Positions 7,941 to 13,409 of a stretch of DNA of 13,441 bases are shown here, in pieces. A model generated the notes under the pieces. It did no database searches. It was not told the DNA's origin and worked only from the letters and a program-made list of their open reading frames with translations. The DNA lies in NCBI GenBank assembly GCA_021786655.1, contig JAJYMU010000083.1, positions 1-13,441 on the forward strand, read 5' to 3'. This DNA comes from Bacteroidota bacterium (GTDB lineage: Bacteria > Bacteroidota > Ignavibacteria > Ignavibacteriales > Melioribacteraceae). Within the stretch, counting starts at the first letter, position 1; every line of letters begins with the position of its first letter. The position numbers and the translations under genes are program-made.

Positions 7941-8347
7941 GTTACTTGCCGAGCGAACCAAAACTTTTGTTTATTTTCCTTTGGCTCTCTATTGGTTGAC
8001 GATTTTCATACTCACCACCATCCCCACTGATGCGATACCGCAGTTTTTTAACGCTCAGGATAAAATAGAACACTTCAGCGCATATTTCTTATTGGCAGTA
8101 CTTGAACCTTACACTTTATTTTCAAAAACAATTCAAATTAATTTCCGATAAATCGTTTTTGTTTGCAGCGCTTTTTGTAGCCGGTTACGGTGCAATCGAT
8201 GAACTGCATCAGATATTTATTCCCGGTCGAACTTGCGATTTTTTTGATTGGACAGCTGATGCTACAGGCGGAATCATTGGCGTTTGGATCGTTTACATTT
8301 TTTTACGGAAAGTTGCCACATCTGTTGCTCAAGAAACAGTCTCATGA
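7906..8347 (+). pseudogene. VanZ-family membrane protein, split by a frameshift near 8101
   Basis: Two overlapping frames together encode one small VanZ-like protein of about 145 residues. The first frame (7906-8151) supplies the N-terminal helix and the DKIEHFSAYFLLAVL motif, then runs into unrelated sequence. The second frame (open from about 8102 to 8347) continues with NLTLYFQ and the diagnostic DELHQIFIPGR and DWTADATGG segments. The join falls at about 8101-8104, where the reading must move by +1 (one extra base or two missing). The site CTTGAAC does not look like a known programmed slip site, so mutation or sequencing error is more likely. VanZ proteins are multi-helix membrane proteins; the name-giving member confers low-level teicoplanin resistance, but most have no assigned function. 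The ATG at 7906 overlaps nnr by 35 nt and has AAGAGA about 7 nt upstream. Confidence 0.75.
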
Positions 8348-8384
8348 AATGATCAACTCGGGGATTCATTTCATGCATATTTTT
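8343..8384 (+). terminator. Candidate weak intrinsic terminator or hairpin after the VanZ gene
   Basis: CATGAAATGA (8343-8352) and TCATTTCATG (8366-8375) are a perfect 10-bp inverted repeat with a 13-nt loop, followed four bases later by TTTTT (8380-8384). The left arm overlaps the TGA stop of the second VanZ frame. The position at the end of the nnr-VanZ unit fits termination. However, the stem is AT-rich, the loop is long and the T-run is short, so termination would be weak. It could instead be an RNA-stability hairpin or an operator in front of the next gene. Confidence 0.35.
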
Positions 8385-8443
8385 CTAAAATAATTCTGTC
8401 TATATTTACTGCCGGGGAGTAAAATCAATCAGATAAGCCGCTA

Positions 8444-9259
8444 ATGAAAAAGAACTTTGCAATTGAAGTTGAGAATTTGGTTTTTAATTATTCGGCTAAC
8501 GGAAGCGATTCGCCGTTCGAACTCAATGTTTCTCGCTGGGAAGTTGAGAAAGGCGACTTTGTAAGCGTACTGGGACCAAACGGGTGCGGCAAATCAACAT
8601 TGTTAAGAATTCTCTGCGGACTTTCCGAGCCCCAAAACGGAACTGTTAAGATCAACGGCGAGAATTTAATTTCCTTATCACGTAAAGAACTTGCAAAAAA
8701 AATTTCGTTCGTTCCTCAAAGTAGTTTTTCAATCTATCCTTTTTCTGTCTTGGAAATTGTGATGATGGGAAGATCACCATTTCTAAATTTGCTGGGATTT
8801 GAAAGCGAGGCCGACAGAAATATTGTGGATGAATCGTTAGCATTGATGCAAGTTGAACATTTGAAGAAAAAAGGTATCAACGAAATTTCCGGTGGAGAAG
8901 CGCAGCGAGTGTTTATCGCCAGGGCATTGGCTCAAAAGGCGGAAATCATTTTGCTCGATGAACCTAACGCGCATCTCGATATCGAAAATCAAATTATGAT
9001 TTTTGATTTGCTGAAGAAGCTAAACGAAGAACAGAAACTAACAGTCGTTTCGGTTTCCCATGATCTCAATCTTGTAGGCATCTACTCAAAAAAAGTTTCG
9101 ATAATGCAGAACGGAAAAATTGTTTTAAACGGCGGAAAATCTGAAATTCTTAACGAGAAAAACATTTCTGACGTATTCAAAATTGAGACGCAACTGTTCA
9201 AATCCGGCGATGAAGACAAATTCAACGTTTTGATTAATCCCATTTCTCAAAAGCATTGA
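8444..9259 (+). CDS. ABC transporter ATP-binding protein, FecE/BtuD-type (iron-siderophore, haem or cobalamin class)
   Basis: This is a 271-residue ABC ATPase of the class that powers FecCD-type importers of siderophores, haem or vitamin B12. It has Walker A GPNGCGKST (44-52), the Q-loop glutamine in FVPQ (89-92), GRSPF (109-113, a feature of the FecE/BtuD/HmuV class), signature ISGGEAQR (148-155), Walker B IILLDEP (168-174) with the D-loop AHLD, and the switch histidine in SVSHDLN (203-209). All catalytic residues are intact. No permease or binding-protein gene lies in this window, so its partners are unknown and the substrate cannot be assigned. The intergenic region before it (8348-8443) contains the hairpin described separately and a TATATTTA box (8401-8408), but no recognisable riboswitch. 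The stop lies 6 nt before the following gene, suggesting an operon with it. Confidence 0.88.
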   Translation: MKKNFAIEVENLVFNYSANGSDSPFELNVSRWEVEKGDFVSVLGPNGCGKSTLLRILCGLSEPQNGTVKINGENLISLSRKELAKKISFVPQSSFSIYPFSVLEIVMMGRSPFLNLLGFESEADRNIVDESLALMQVEHLKKKGINEISGGEAQRVFIARALAQKAEIILLDEPNAHLDIENQIMIFDLLKKLNEEQKLTVVSVSHDLNLVGIYSKKVSIMQNGKIVLNGGKSEILNEKNISDVFKIETQLFKSGDEDKFNVLINPISQKH

Positions 9260-9265
9260 GTTAAT

Positions 9266-10291
9266 GTGAAAGCCCGCCGAGGAAATAGGAGTCCGCTCAC
9301 AGCATTGTTAATCTTGACGATAGTTAACCTTCTTGTTTTGCTTTTCCTCAAATACTTTCTTAACGGTCTCTTGCTAACGGAGTTCAGAATTGATTACATC
9401 GGCAACATTCTAGATGTAGCGGTTACGATTCTTTTTTTGATTGGACTCGGAATGTTTTTCTACAAAAAGAGAACTGCCGATAATAAGAAGGTTTCGCTTT
9501 TGCTTTCATTCCAAATTTTGATAATCATTTCCTATGTGCTGATAGTCTTCGTTGAAAAAGCGAATTTCATTAACCTTAGCGGTTATCTATTCGGTTTTCC
9601 GATTAAAAAAGTTTACGTCGGATTTTTATTCATCTCAGGAGAATTGCTGCAACTTTACTCGTTAATTTATGTGTGGAGCGTTTCGTTCGGTGCGGAGAAT
9701 TTGATTGGAGTAAGAGCAATAGTGCGGACTGCCGCGCTGGTAATTTTGCTCTTAGTATTTGCGCTTTCGTTTGTTTGGAACGTGCGCGCTTTTTCAGAGA
9801 AAAAAATTGAGGGAAATACTTTTGATTACGGATGCGTACCGGGCGCAGCGGTCTGGAGTCACGGGAAACCGAGTCCCATCTTTGAAGGACGGATTCGTAA
9901 AACGTTAGATCTCTACAGAAAAGAAAAAATAAAGAAAATAATTTTGACCGGCGGACATGCACCGGGAGAGATCAGTGAATCCGAAGCGGCGTTTAACTAC
10001 CTGGTTAATCTTGAAGTGCCGAAAGAAATTATTACGTTGGAAACACAATCGTCAACAACGACCGATCAAATAAAATTTTTGAGGACAAGTTTTTTTGATG
10101 CTCAAAAAGAAAAACCGATACTTGTGATCTCCGACGGATTTCACCTATCACGAATAATTCAAATCTCTAAATTTTTCAAAGTTAACACAGTTGGTGTGGC
10201 ATCGGATCATTCGCTCTCAGTCGGAAAAACACTTTTCTACAGAGCCAGAGAGGGTGTAGCATTGCTGCTCTTCTGGTTTTTTGCAATTTAG
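9266..10291 (+). CDS. Membrane-anchored YdcF/ElyC-like (DUF218) protein
   Basis: The 341-residue product has two parts. Residues about 11-171 are strongly hydrophobic with roughly five predicted helices (near 11-29, 47-66, 76-96, 115-137 and 154-171). Residues about 187-325 form a DUF218/YdcF domain, with PGAAVWSHGKPSPIFEGRI (192-210), IKKIILTGGHAPGEISESEA (222-241), the QSSTTTDQ turn (261-268) and ILVISDGFHLSRI (285-297). DUF218 proteins include ElyC and SanA, linked to envelope integrity and peptidoglycan or undecaprenyl-phosphate metabolism; the exact reaction of this one is unknown. The start is a GTG at 9266, just after the ABC gene, with no clear Shine-Dalgarno. An ATG at 9264 is out of frame and stops at once. 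Pairing with the ABC ATPase may reflect convenience rather than shared function. Confidence 0.8.
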   Translation: MKARRGNRSPLTALLILTIVNLLVLLFLKYFLNGLLLTEFRIDYIGNILDVAVTILFLIGLGMFFYKKRTADNKKVSLLLSFQILIIISYVLIVFVEKANFINLSGYLFGFPIKKVYVGFLFISGELLQLYSLIYVWSVSFGAENLIGVRAIVRTAALVILLLVFALSFVWNVRAFSEKKIEGNTFDYGCVPGAAVWSHGKPSPIFEGRIRKTLDLYRKEKIKKIILTGGHAPGEISESEAAFNYLVNLEVPKEIITLETQSSTTTDQIKFLRTSFFDAQKEKPILVISDGFHLSRIIQISKFFKVNTVGVASDHSLSVGKTLFYRAREGVALLLFWFFAI

Positions 10292-10403
10292 CCATCGCAC
10301 AGAATTAAAAATAATTAATTTGATCACGCATAAGTATTTGTCGCTTTTTTGTATTTTGGGATCGAAAAATTTCATTATTAGATCTTTGAACTGCTGACGG
10401 AAG

Positions 10404-10883
10404 ATGAAAAAATCAAATAGAAGAGAACTAAGAGAAAAAGTTTTACAAGTTCTTTATGCTTATGAATTCAATGGGGAGGGATTGACAAATTTAACGGAAG
10501 GAATTCTAACCGACGTTTCTTCGGAAGGCGACGCCGCTTTTGCAAAGCAGCTCATCAACAGAGTCGTTTCAAATCAAAAAGTGCTGGATGACGAAATTAG
10601 AGCAAGAGTTGCCAATTGGGAAATGGAGCGCATCGCGTTGATTGACCGGCTACTTCTCAGAATCGGCATCACAGAGTTATATTACTTTCCCGATATACCG
10701 CCAAAAGTTTCGATAAATGAAGTTATCGAGATTGCAAAAGAATATTCCACATCCAACAGCGGCAAATTTATTAACGGCATTCTCGATGCAATCTTATCCG
10801 AACTCAAAAAAAGCGGCAAGCTAAACAAAAGCGGACGAGGGCTTATTGAAGAATCACTCCCCAAAAAATCCGTCGAAGATTAA
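10404..10883 (+). CDS. nusB: Transcription antitermination factor NusB
   Basis: NusB is a small all-helical RNA-binding protein that pairs with NusE (ribosomal protein S10) at boxA RNA to allow processive transcription of rRNA operons. The 159-residue product matches the family length. The N-terminus RRELREKVLQVLYAYEF (6-22) is the first conserved helix. The central block LIDRLLLRIGITELYYFPDI and the signature KVSINEVIEIAKEYST (about 101-116) followed by GKFINGILDAIL are diagnostic. The ATG is preceded by GACGGAAG, with GGAAG very close to the start. The 112-nt gap upstream (10292-10403) is AT-rich and contains no promoter I would commit to. The last 38 nt overlap the MFS gene. Confidence 0.93.
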   Translation: MKKSNRRELREKVLQVLYAYEFNGEGLTNLTEGILTDVSSEGDAAFAKQLINRVVSNQKVLDDEIRARVANWEMERIALIDRLLLRIGITELYYFPDIPPKVSINEVIEIAKEYSTSNSGKFINGILDAILSELKKSGKLNKSGRGLIEESLPKKSVED

Positions 10884-12162
10884 AGACAACGAGAAGTTCC
10901 GTGTTTTTGTGTGGGGACTTTTTGATTTTGCAAACACTTCATACTCGATTATAGTCGTAACATTTCTTTATGCCGTATTTTTCAAACAGACCGTTGTAGA
11001 AGGCAAGCCGATAGGCGATTTTTATTGGAGCATTGGAACCAGCATCTCGATGTTTATCACGGCTATTATTTCTCCCGTACTTGGCGCCATTGCAGATTAC
11101 TCAGCCGGCAAAAAAAGATTTTTACTTTTCTTTACGCTCGCATGCATCATCTCAACGTCGCTTCTATATTTTGTCAACCGAGGCGATATTTTCTTAGGAC
11201 TGCTGCTTTTCGTAATTGCTAACGTAGGATTTGAAGCCGGACTTGTCTTTTACGATGCGTTTCTTCCGGAAATAACCGCTCCGAAAAATTTCGGAAGAGT
11301 AAGCGGATATGGATTTGCGATGGGATATCTTGGCTCGCTTACAACGCTCGCCATTGTTTATCCATTCATCAAAGCACAGATGATAAAAGAAACTTTCCCG
11401 GTATCAGCGGTTGTCTTCTTGGTTTTCGCTATTCCGATTTTTGTTTTCATAAAAGATTCTAGAAAAAAAGTTGAACGTGATCAGTCGTTTCTCAAAATCG
11501 GCGTGTCGCGTGTCTTTAACACAATCACTCATCTGAAAAGTTACAAAAACCTTTCTCTCTTTCTTCTCGCGTTTTTCTTTTACATAGAAGGTGTTAACAC
11601 TGTAATTTATTTTTCCGGCAACTACGCAAGCACCACTCTTAATTTCTCTATGGAAGAACTGATAGTTTTCTTTTTAATAGTTCAGACCACTGCGATCCTC
11701 GGGTCCTTGGTGTTCGGCGTTCTTGCCGATTCATTTGGTCAAAAGAAATCTTTGGTTCTCTCAATTCTGATCTGGATTTTCACCATACTACTCGCATTTG
11801 TAACGAGCAATCCCAATTCATCCATAATGATTAAGGTAAGCGGTCTGCTGAATACCGATGCGTACCAGCTGAGCCGCCACAGTTTTTATTTGGTCGGATT
11901 GCTTGCCGGAAGCGTGATGGGCGCGACTCAATCAACCAGCCGAAGCTTGATGTCTAAGCTTACACCGTTCGAACGGAAGACGGAATTTTTTGGATTTTAT
12001 TCTTTATTCGGAAAAAGTTCTGCAATACTTGGACCGCTTGTGTTCGGTTATGTTAGCTTTGTCAGCGGGGAACAGCGGCTGGCAATTCTAACAATCGGAA
12101 TATTCTTTGTGATCGGTCTCGGTGTGCTCAGCTTTGTAAAAGACGCGGTAACCGAACAGTAA
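10846..12162 (+). CDS. MFS transporter, UMF1 family (Atg22-like)
   Basis: This 438-residue polytopic membrane protein of the major facilitator superfamily has about 12 predicted helices. The opening FVWGLFDFANTSYS (21-34), SPVLGAIADYSAGKKRFLL (about 76-94) and the later GATQSTSRSLMSKLTPFERK and FFGFYSLFGKSSAILGPL are characteristic of the UMF1 group, related to yeast vacuolar effluxer Atg22. That family is suspected to export amino acids or other small metabolites, but bacterial members lack a firm substrate, so none is assigned. The start is a TTG at 10846 inside nusB. GAGGG at 10836-10840 is a good ribosome binding site five bases upstream, and there is no ATG before the first conserved residues. 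The start overlaps nusB by 38 nt, so the two are very probably co-transcribed. It converges on the M50B-like gene with a 5-bp gap. Confidence 0.87.
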   Translation: MKNHSPKNPSKIKDNEKFRVFVWGLFDFANTSYSIIVVTFLYAVFFKQTVVEGKPIGDFYWSIGTSISMFITAIISPVLGAIADYSAGKKRFLLFFTLACIISTSLLYFVNRGDIFLGLLLFVIANVGFEAGLVFYDAFLPEITAPKNFGRVSGYGFAMGYLGSLTTLAIVYPFIKAQMIKETFPVSAVVFLVFAIPIFVFIKDSRKKVERDQSFLKIGVSRVFNTITHLKSYKNLSLFLLAFFFYIEGVNTVIYFSGNYASTTLNFSMEELIVFFLIVQTTAILGSLVFGVLADSFGQKKSLVLSILIWIFTILLAFVTSNPNSSIMIKVSGLLNTDAYQLSRHSFYLVGLLAGSVMGATQSTSRSLMSKLTPFERKTEFFGFYSLFGKSSAILGPLVFGYVSFVSGEQRLAILTIGIFFVIGLGVLSFVKDAVTEQ

Positions 12163-12167
12163 CAATT

Positions 12168-12848
12168 TTACTTTTTCTTTTCAGCGTAACTGAACCTTAC
12201 AGCCAGCACCAAAAATATAAGCGAGATAACCAGCCAGATTAAACCATATGCAATTTCCGGAATGCCGGTTAAATTGGAAATTATACTTGCGTCGGTAATT
12301 GCATTTTTAGTTTTAAGCAGATCATTTTTTATATCGAACAAAACATAAATTGCGCTGAGGAGACCGAACGCGCGTATTAGAATTGAAACGATTGGAACCG
12401 ACATATAGAAAGATGCTGCGATTAATACTCCGACAAGCAGCGCAACTATCAAAATGAACATTTCACTTTTGATCATGACAATTGTGAAAACCAGAATCAG
12501 AATCGAGAGTGAAAATACAATCCATCTGCCAATTTTTATATTGTTCGGCGAAAGAAAGAACAGTAATCCCAAAATTAAACTGCCGATATATCCAGCCGAT
12601 GCAATCACAACCGCATTGCCTCCGGATGCCTGGCATGAACCGCCGAGATCAAAACCGATATTCATCGACTCTATCTTGCCGCCGGTTAACAAAGCTGCCA
12701 GCGCGTGACACTGTTCATGTAGAAGCACAACAAACAGTTTTATAGGATAGACGAACTTTGTATCCCAGAAAACGAAACTGAATATTAGCAGCAGTAGCAG
12801 AACCGTTAGTTCAACAATTTTTTCTTTGCGCGAAGAAGCTGTATTCAT
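12168..12848 (-). CDS. M50B-like membrane metalloprotease family protein
   Basis: The 226-residue product is hydrophobic with about six predicted helices. Helix 2 carries LLHEQCHALAALLTGG (42-57), in which HEQCH (44-48) is a complete HExxH zinc-protease motif. Near the C-terminus TDASIISNLTGIP (185-197) and the following YGLIW match the conserved third-ligand aspartate region (D186) of the M50B-like family, in the order seen in site-2-protease-like proteins. An ASAGYIGSLILG segment at about 83-94 is also typical. It is therefore likely an active intramembrane zinc peptidase, although the substrates of this subfamily are unknown. It lacks the PDZ domain of RseP-type enzymes. The gene faces the MFS transporter convergently. 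It starts at an ATG preceded by an A/T-rich leader without an obvious Shine-Dalgarno. Its own promoter should lie in 12849-12925 on the minus strand but is not evident. Confidence 0.82.
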   Translation of the reverse strand: MNTASSRKEKIVELTVLLLLLIFSFVFWDTKFVYPIKLFVVLLHEQCHALAALLTGGKIESMNIGFDLGGSCQASGGNAVVIASAGYIGSLILGLLFFLSPNNIKIGRWIVFSLSILILVFTIVMIKSEMFILIVALLVGVLIAASFYMSVPIVSILIRAFGLLSAIYVLFDIKNDLLKTKNAITDASIISNLTGIPEIAYGLIWLVISLIFLVLAVRFSYAEKKK

Positions 12849-12888
12849 ATTTATGAATTGTTTTGCCGGAAAAATAAATAAAAAAATC

Positions 12889-12915
12889 TTGATTAAGAGT
12901 TTGTGCGGCTATAAT
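12889..12915 (+). promoter_or_regulatory. Candidate promoter of the tRNA-Gly locus
   Basis: A perfect TATAAT lies at 12910-12915, with TTGATT at 12889-12894 as a possible -35 element. The spacing is 15 nt, shorter than the ideal 17. Transcription would begin at about 12922, a few bases before the 5' tRNA-like fragment, and would read through the hairpin and the complete tRNA-Gly. No better promoter is visible closer to the tRNA. Confidence 0.4.
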
Positions 12916-12926
12916 TTTGTTTGTGT

Positions 12927-12954
12927 GCGGGCGTAACTCAGATGCCTGGAGTTC
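12927..12954 (+). pseudogene. 5' fragment of a tRNA-Gly gene (duplicate)
   Basis: GCGGGCGTAACTCAG (12927-12941) is identical to the first 15 nt of the complete tRNA-Gly at 13011. The similarity continues loosely to GAGT (12949-12952), so the fragment can still form a D arm (ACTC with GAGT, 9-nt loop). It then stops where the anticodon arm should begin and is replaced by a hairpin at 12955-12975. There is no matching 3' half directly after it, so it cannot make a normal tRNA by itself. It most likely came from a partial duplication of the tRNA gene. Alternatively, it is the original 5' end, displaced when sequence was inserted. Confidence 0.6.
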
Positions 12955-12975
12955 TATCCCGACTGTGTCGGGATA
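12955..12975. repeat. Strong short hairpin (9-bp stem, 3-nt loop)
   Basis: TATCCCGAC (12955-12963) and GTCGGGATA (12967-12975) form a perfect 9-bp stem with loop TGT. There is no T-run after it, so it is not a standard intrinsic terminator. It lies exactly at the end of the 5' tRNA-Gly fragment and 20 nt before a boxA-like motif. It could be a small dispersed palindromic element or a structured leader element. Confidence 0.7.
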
Positions 12976-12995
12976 AATAGTGGGTATGAAAAAAT

Positions 12996-13006
12996 TGTTC
13001 TTAAAA
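12996..13006 (+). promoter_or_regulatory. boxA-like antitermination motif in the tRNA-Gly leader
   Basis: TGTTCTTAAAA resembles the bacterial rRNA-leader boxA (TGYTCTTTRAAA-type) with one mismatch, at the eighth position. It lies 4 nt before the mature tRNA 5' end and follows a stable hairpin, as boxA follows boxB in rRNA leaders. A near-identical motif precedes the second tRNA (13380-13390). The assignment is by motif only, and in an AT-rich leader chance occurrence is possible. Confidence 0.3.
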
Positions 13007-13010
13007 ATTT

Positions 13011-13083
13011 GCGGGCGTAACTCAGTTGGTAGAGTGCCAGCTTCCCAAGCTTGATGTCGCGGGTTCGAGTCCCGTCGCCCGCT
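13011..13083 (+). tRNA. tRNA-Gly (anticodon CCC)
   Basis: A complete 73-nt cloverleaf can be drawn by hand. The acceptor GCGGGCG (13011-13017) pairs perfectly with CGCCCGC (13076-13082), with discriminator T at 13083 as usual for bacterial tRNA-Gly. The D stem is ACTC/GAGT and the D loop is AGTTGGTA. The anticodon loop is TTCCCAA, with CCC at 13044-13046, which reads GGG codons. The T stem is GCGGG/CCCGT with loop TTCGAGT. CCA is not encoded and must be added. The anticodon stem CCAGC/GCTTG has one mismatch: C at 13038 faces T at 13052, where G would be expected. The gene is followed at once by repeats derived from its own 3' end. It is probably functional, though the mismatch and surrounding copies leave some doubt. 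Confidence 0.9.
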
Positions 13084-13308
13084 CTAAATGTTTGAGTGAC
13101 CATGATTGTGTCGCGGGTTCTGCCGAAGGCATTCCTTCGGAAGTGTCCCGTCGCGCGCTCTAAATGTTTGAGTGACCATGATTGTGTCGCGGGTTCTGCC
13201 GAAGGCATTCCTTCAGAAGAGTCCCGTCGCCCGCTCTAAATGTTTGAGTGACCATGATTATGTCGCGGGTTCTGCCAAAGGCATTCCTTCAGAAGAGTCC
13301 CAGTTTAG
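13081..13308 (+). repeat. Three tandem 76-bp repeats resembling the tRNA-Gly 3' end with a T-loop hairpin insertion
   Basis: The units are 13081-13156, 13157-13232 and 13233-13308. Units 1 and 2 differ at only three positions; unit 3 differs by two more and loses similarity after GTCCC. Each unit contains TGTCGCGGGTTC, as in the T arm of the adjacent tRNA-Gly, and GTCCC. Units 1 and 2 continue to GTCGC and the acceptor-like end and flank GCTCTAAATG. Between TTC and GAGTCCC each carries an extra 22 nt. In unit 1 the insert folds as CCGAAGG (13123-13129) with CCTTCGG (13134-13140) and a 4-nt loop. In units 2 and 3 outer TTCT/AGAA pairs replace part of it. The anticodon region is absent, so these are not tRNAs. 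The units are directly adjacent with no unique spacers, so this is not a CRISPR array. Confidence 0.85.
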
Positions 13309-13330
13309 ATCTAAAAATTTTTTCTTCCGG

Positions 13331-13359
13331 TTGAATTTTTATTCCAAATCATATATACT
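13331..13359 (+). promoter_or_regulatory. Candidate sigma-70-type promoter of the downstream tRNA
   Basis: TTGAAT (13331-13336) and TATACT (13354-13359) are separated by exactly 17 nt, a good match to the housekeeping consensus. The predicted start at about 13366 gives a leader of about 44 nt to the tRNA at 13410. It lies just after the repeat array, so this tRNA can be transcribed independently of tRNA-Gly. Confidence 0.5.
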
Positions 13360-13379
13360 TGTGGCGCAATTTTTAGAAT

Positions 13380-13390
13380 TGTTCTTCAAA
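13380..13390 (+). promoter_or_regulatory. boxA-like motif in the leader of the second tRNA
   Basis: TGTTCTTCAAA matches the same boxA-type pattern as 12996-13006, again with one deviation at position eight. The two sites share AATTGTTCTT (12993-13002 and 13377-13386). This one lies about 20 nt upstream of the tRNA and downstream of the predicted transcription start. Motif-only evidence. Confidence 0.3.
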
Positions 13391-13409
13391 TTTTGTAGAA
13401 GTTTTATTT

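Noticed and set aside
8348..8443. Cobalamin or other riboswitch before the ABC ATPase
   Set aside because: The gap is under 100 nt, already contains the hairpin, and lacks any recognisable B12-box or other conserved riboswitch core.
12954..13208. An 84-codon minus-strand open frame across the tRNA-Gly and repeats
   Set aside because: It is the antisense of tRNA-Gly; the DGTRTRDIKLGKLALYQLSYAR-type string is a well-known spurious protein produced by translating tRNA genes. The rest is repeat sequence.
13081..13308. CRISPR array
   Set aside because: The units are 76 bp, head-to-tail with no unique spacers, derive from tRNA sequence, and no cas gene is present.
13304..13323. TTTAGATCTAAA palindrome followed by six T as an intrinsic terminator of the array
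   Set aside because: The palindrome has no room for a loop and would give at most a four-pair AT stem; too weak to call, although RNA 3' ends there would change this.
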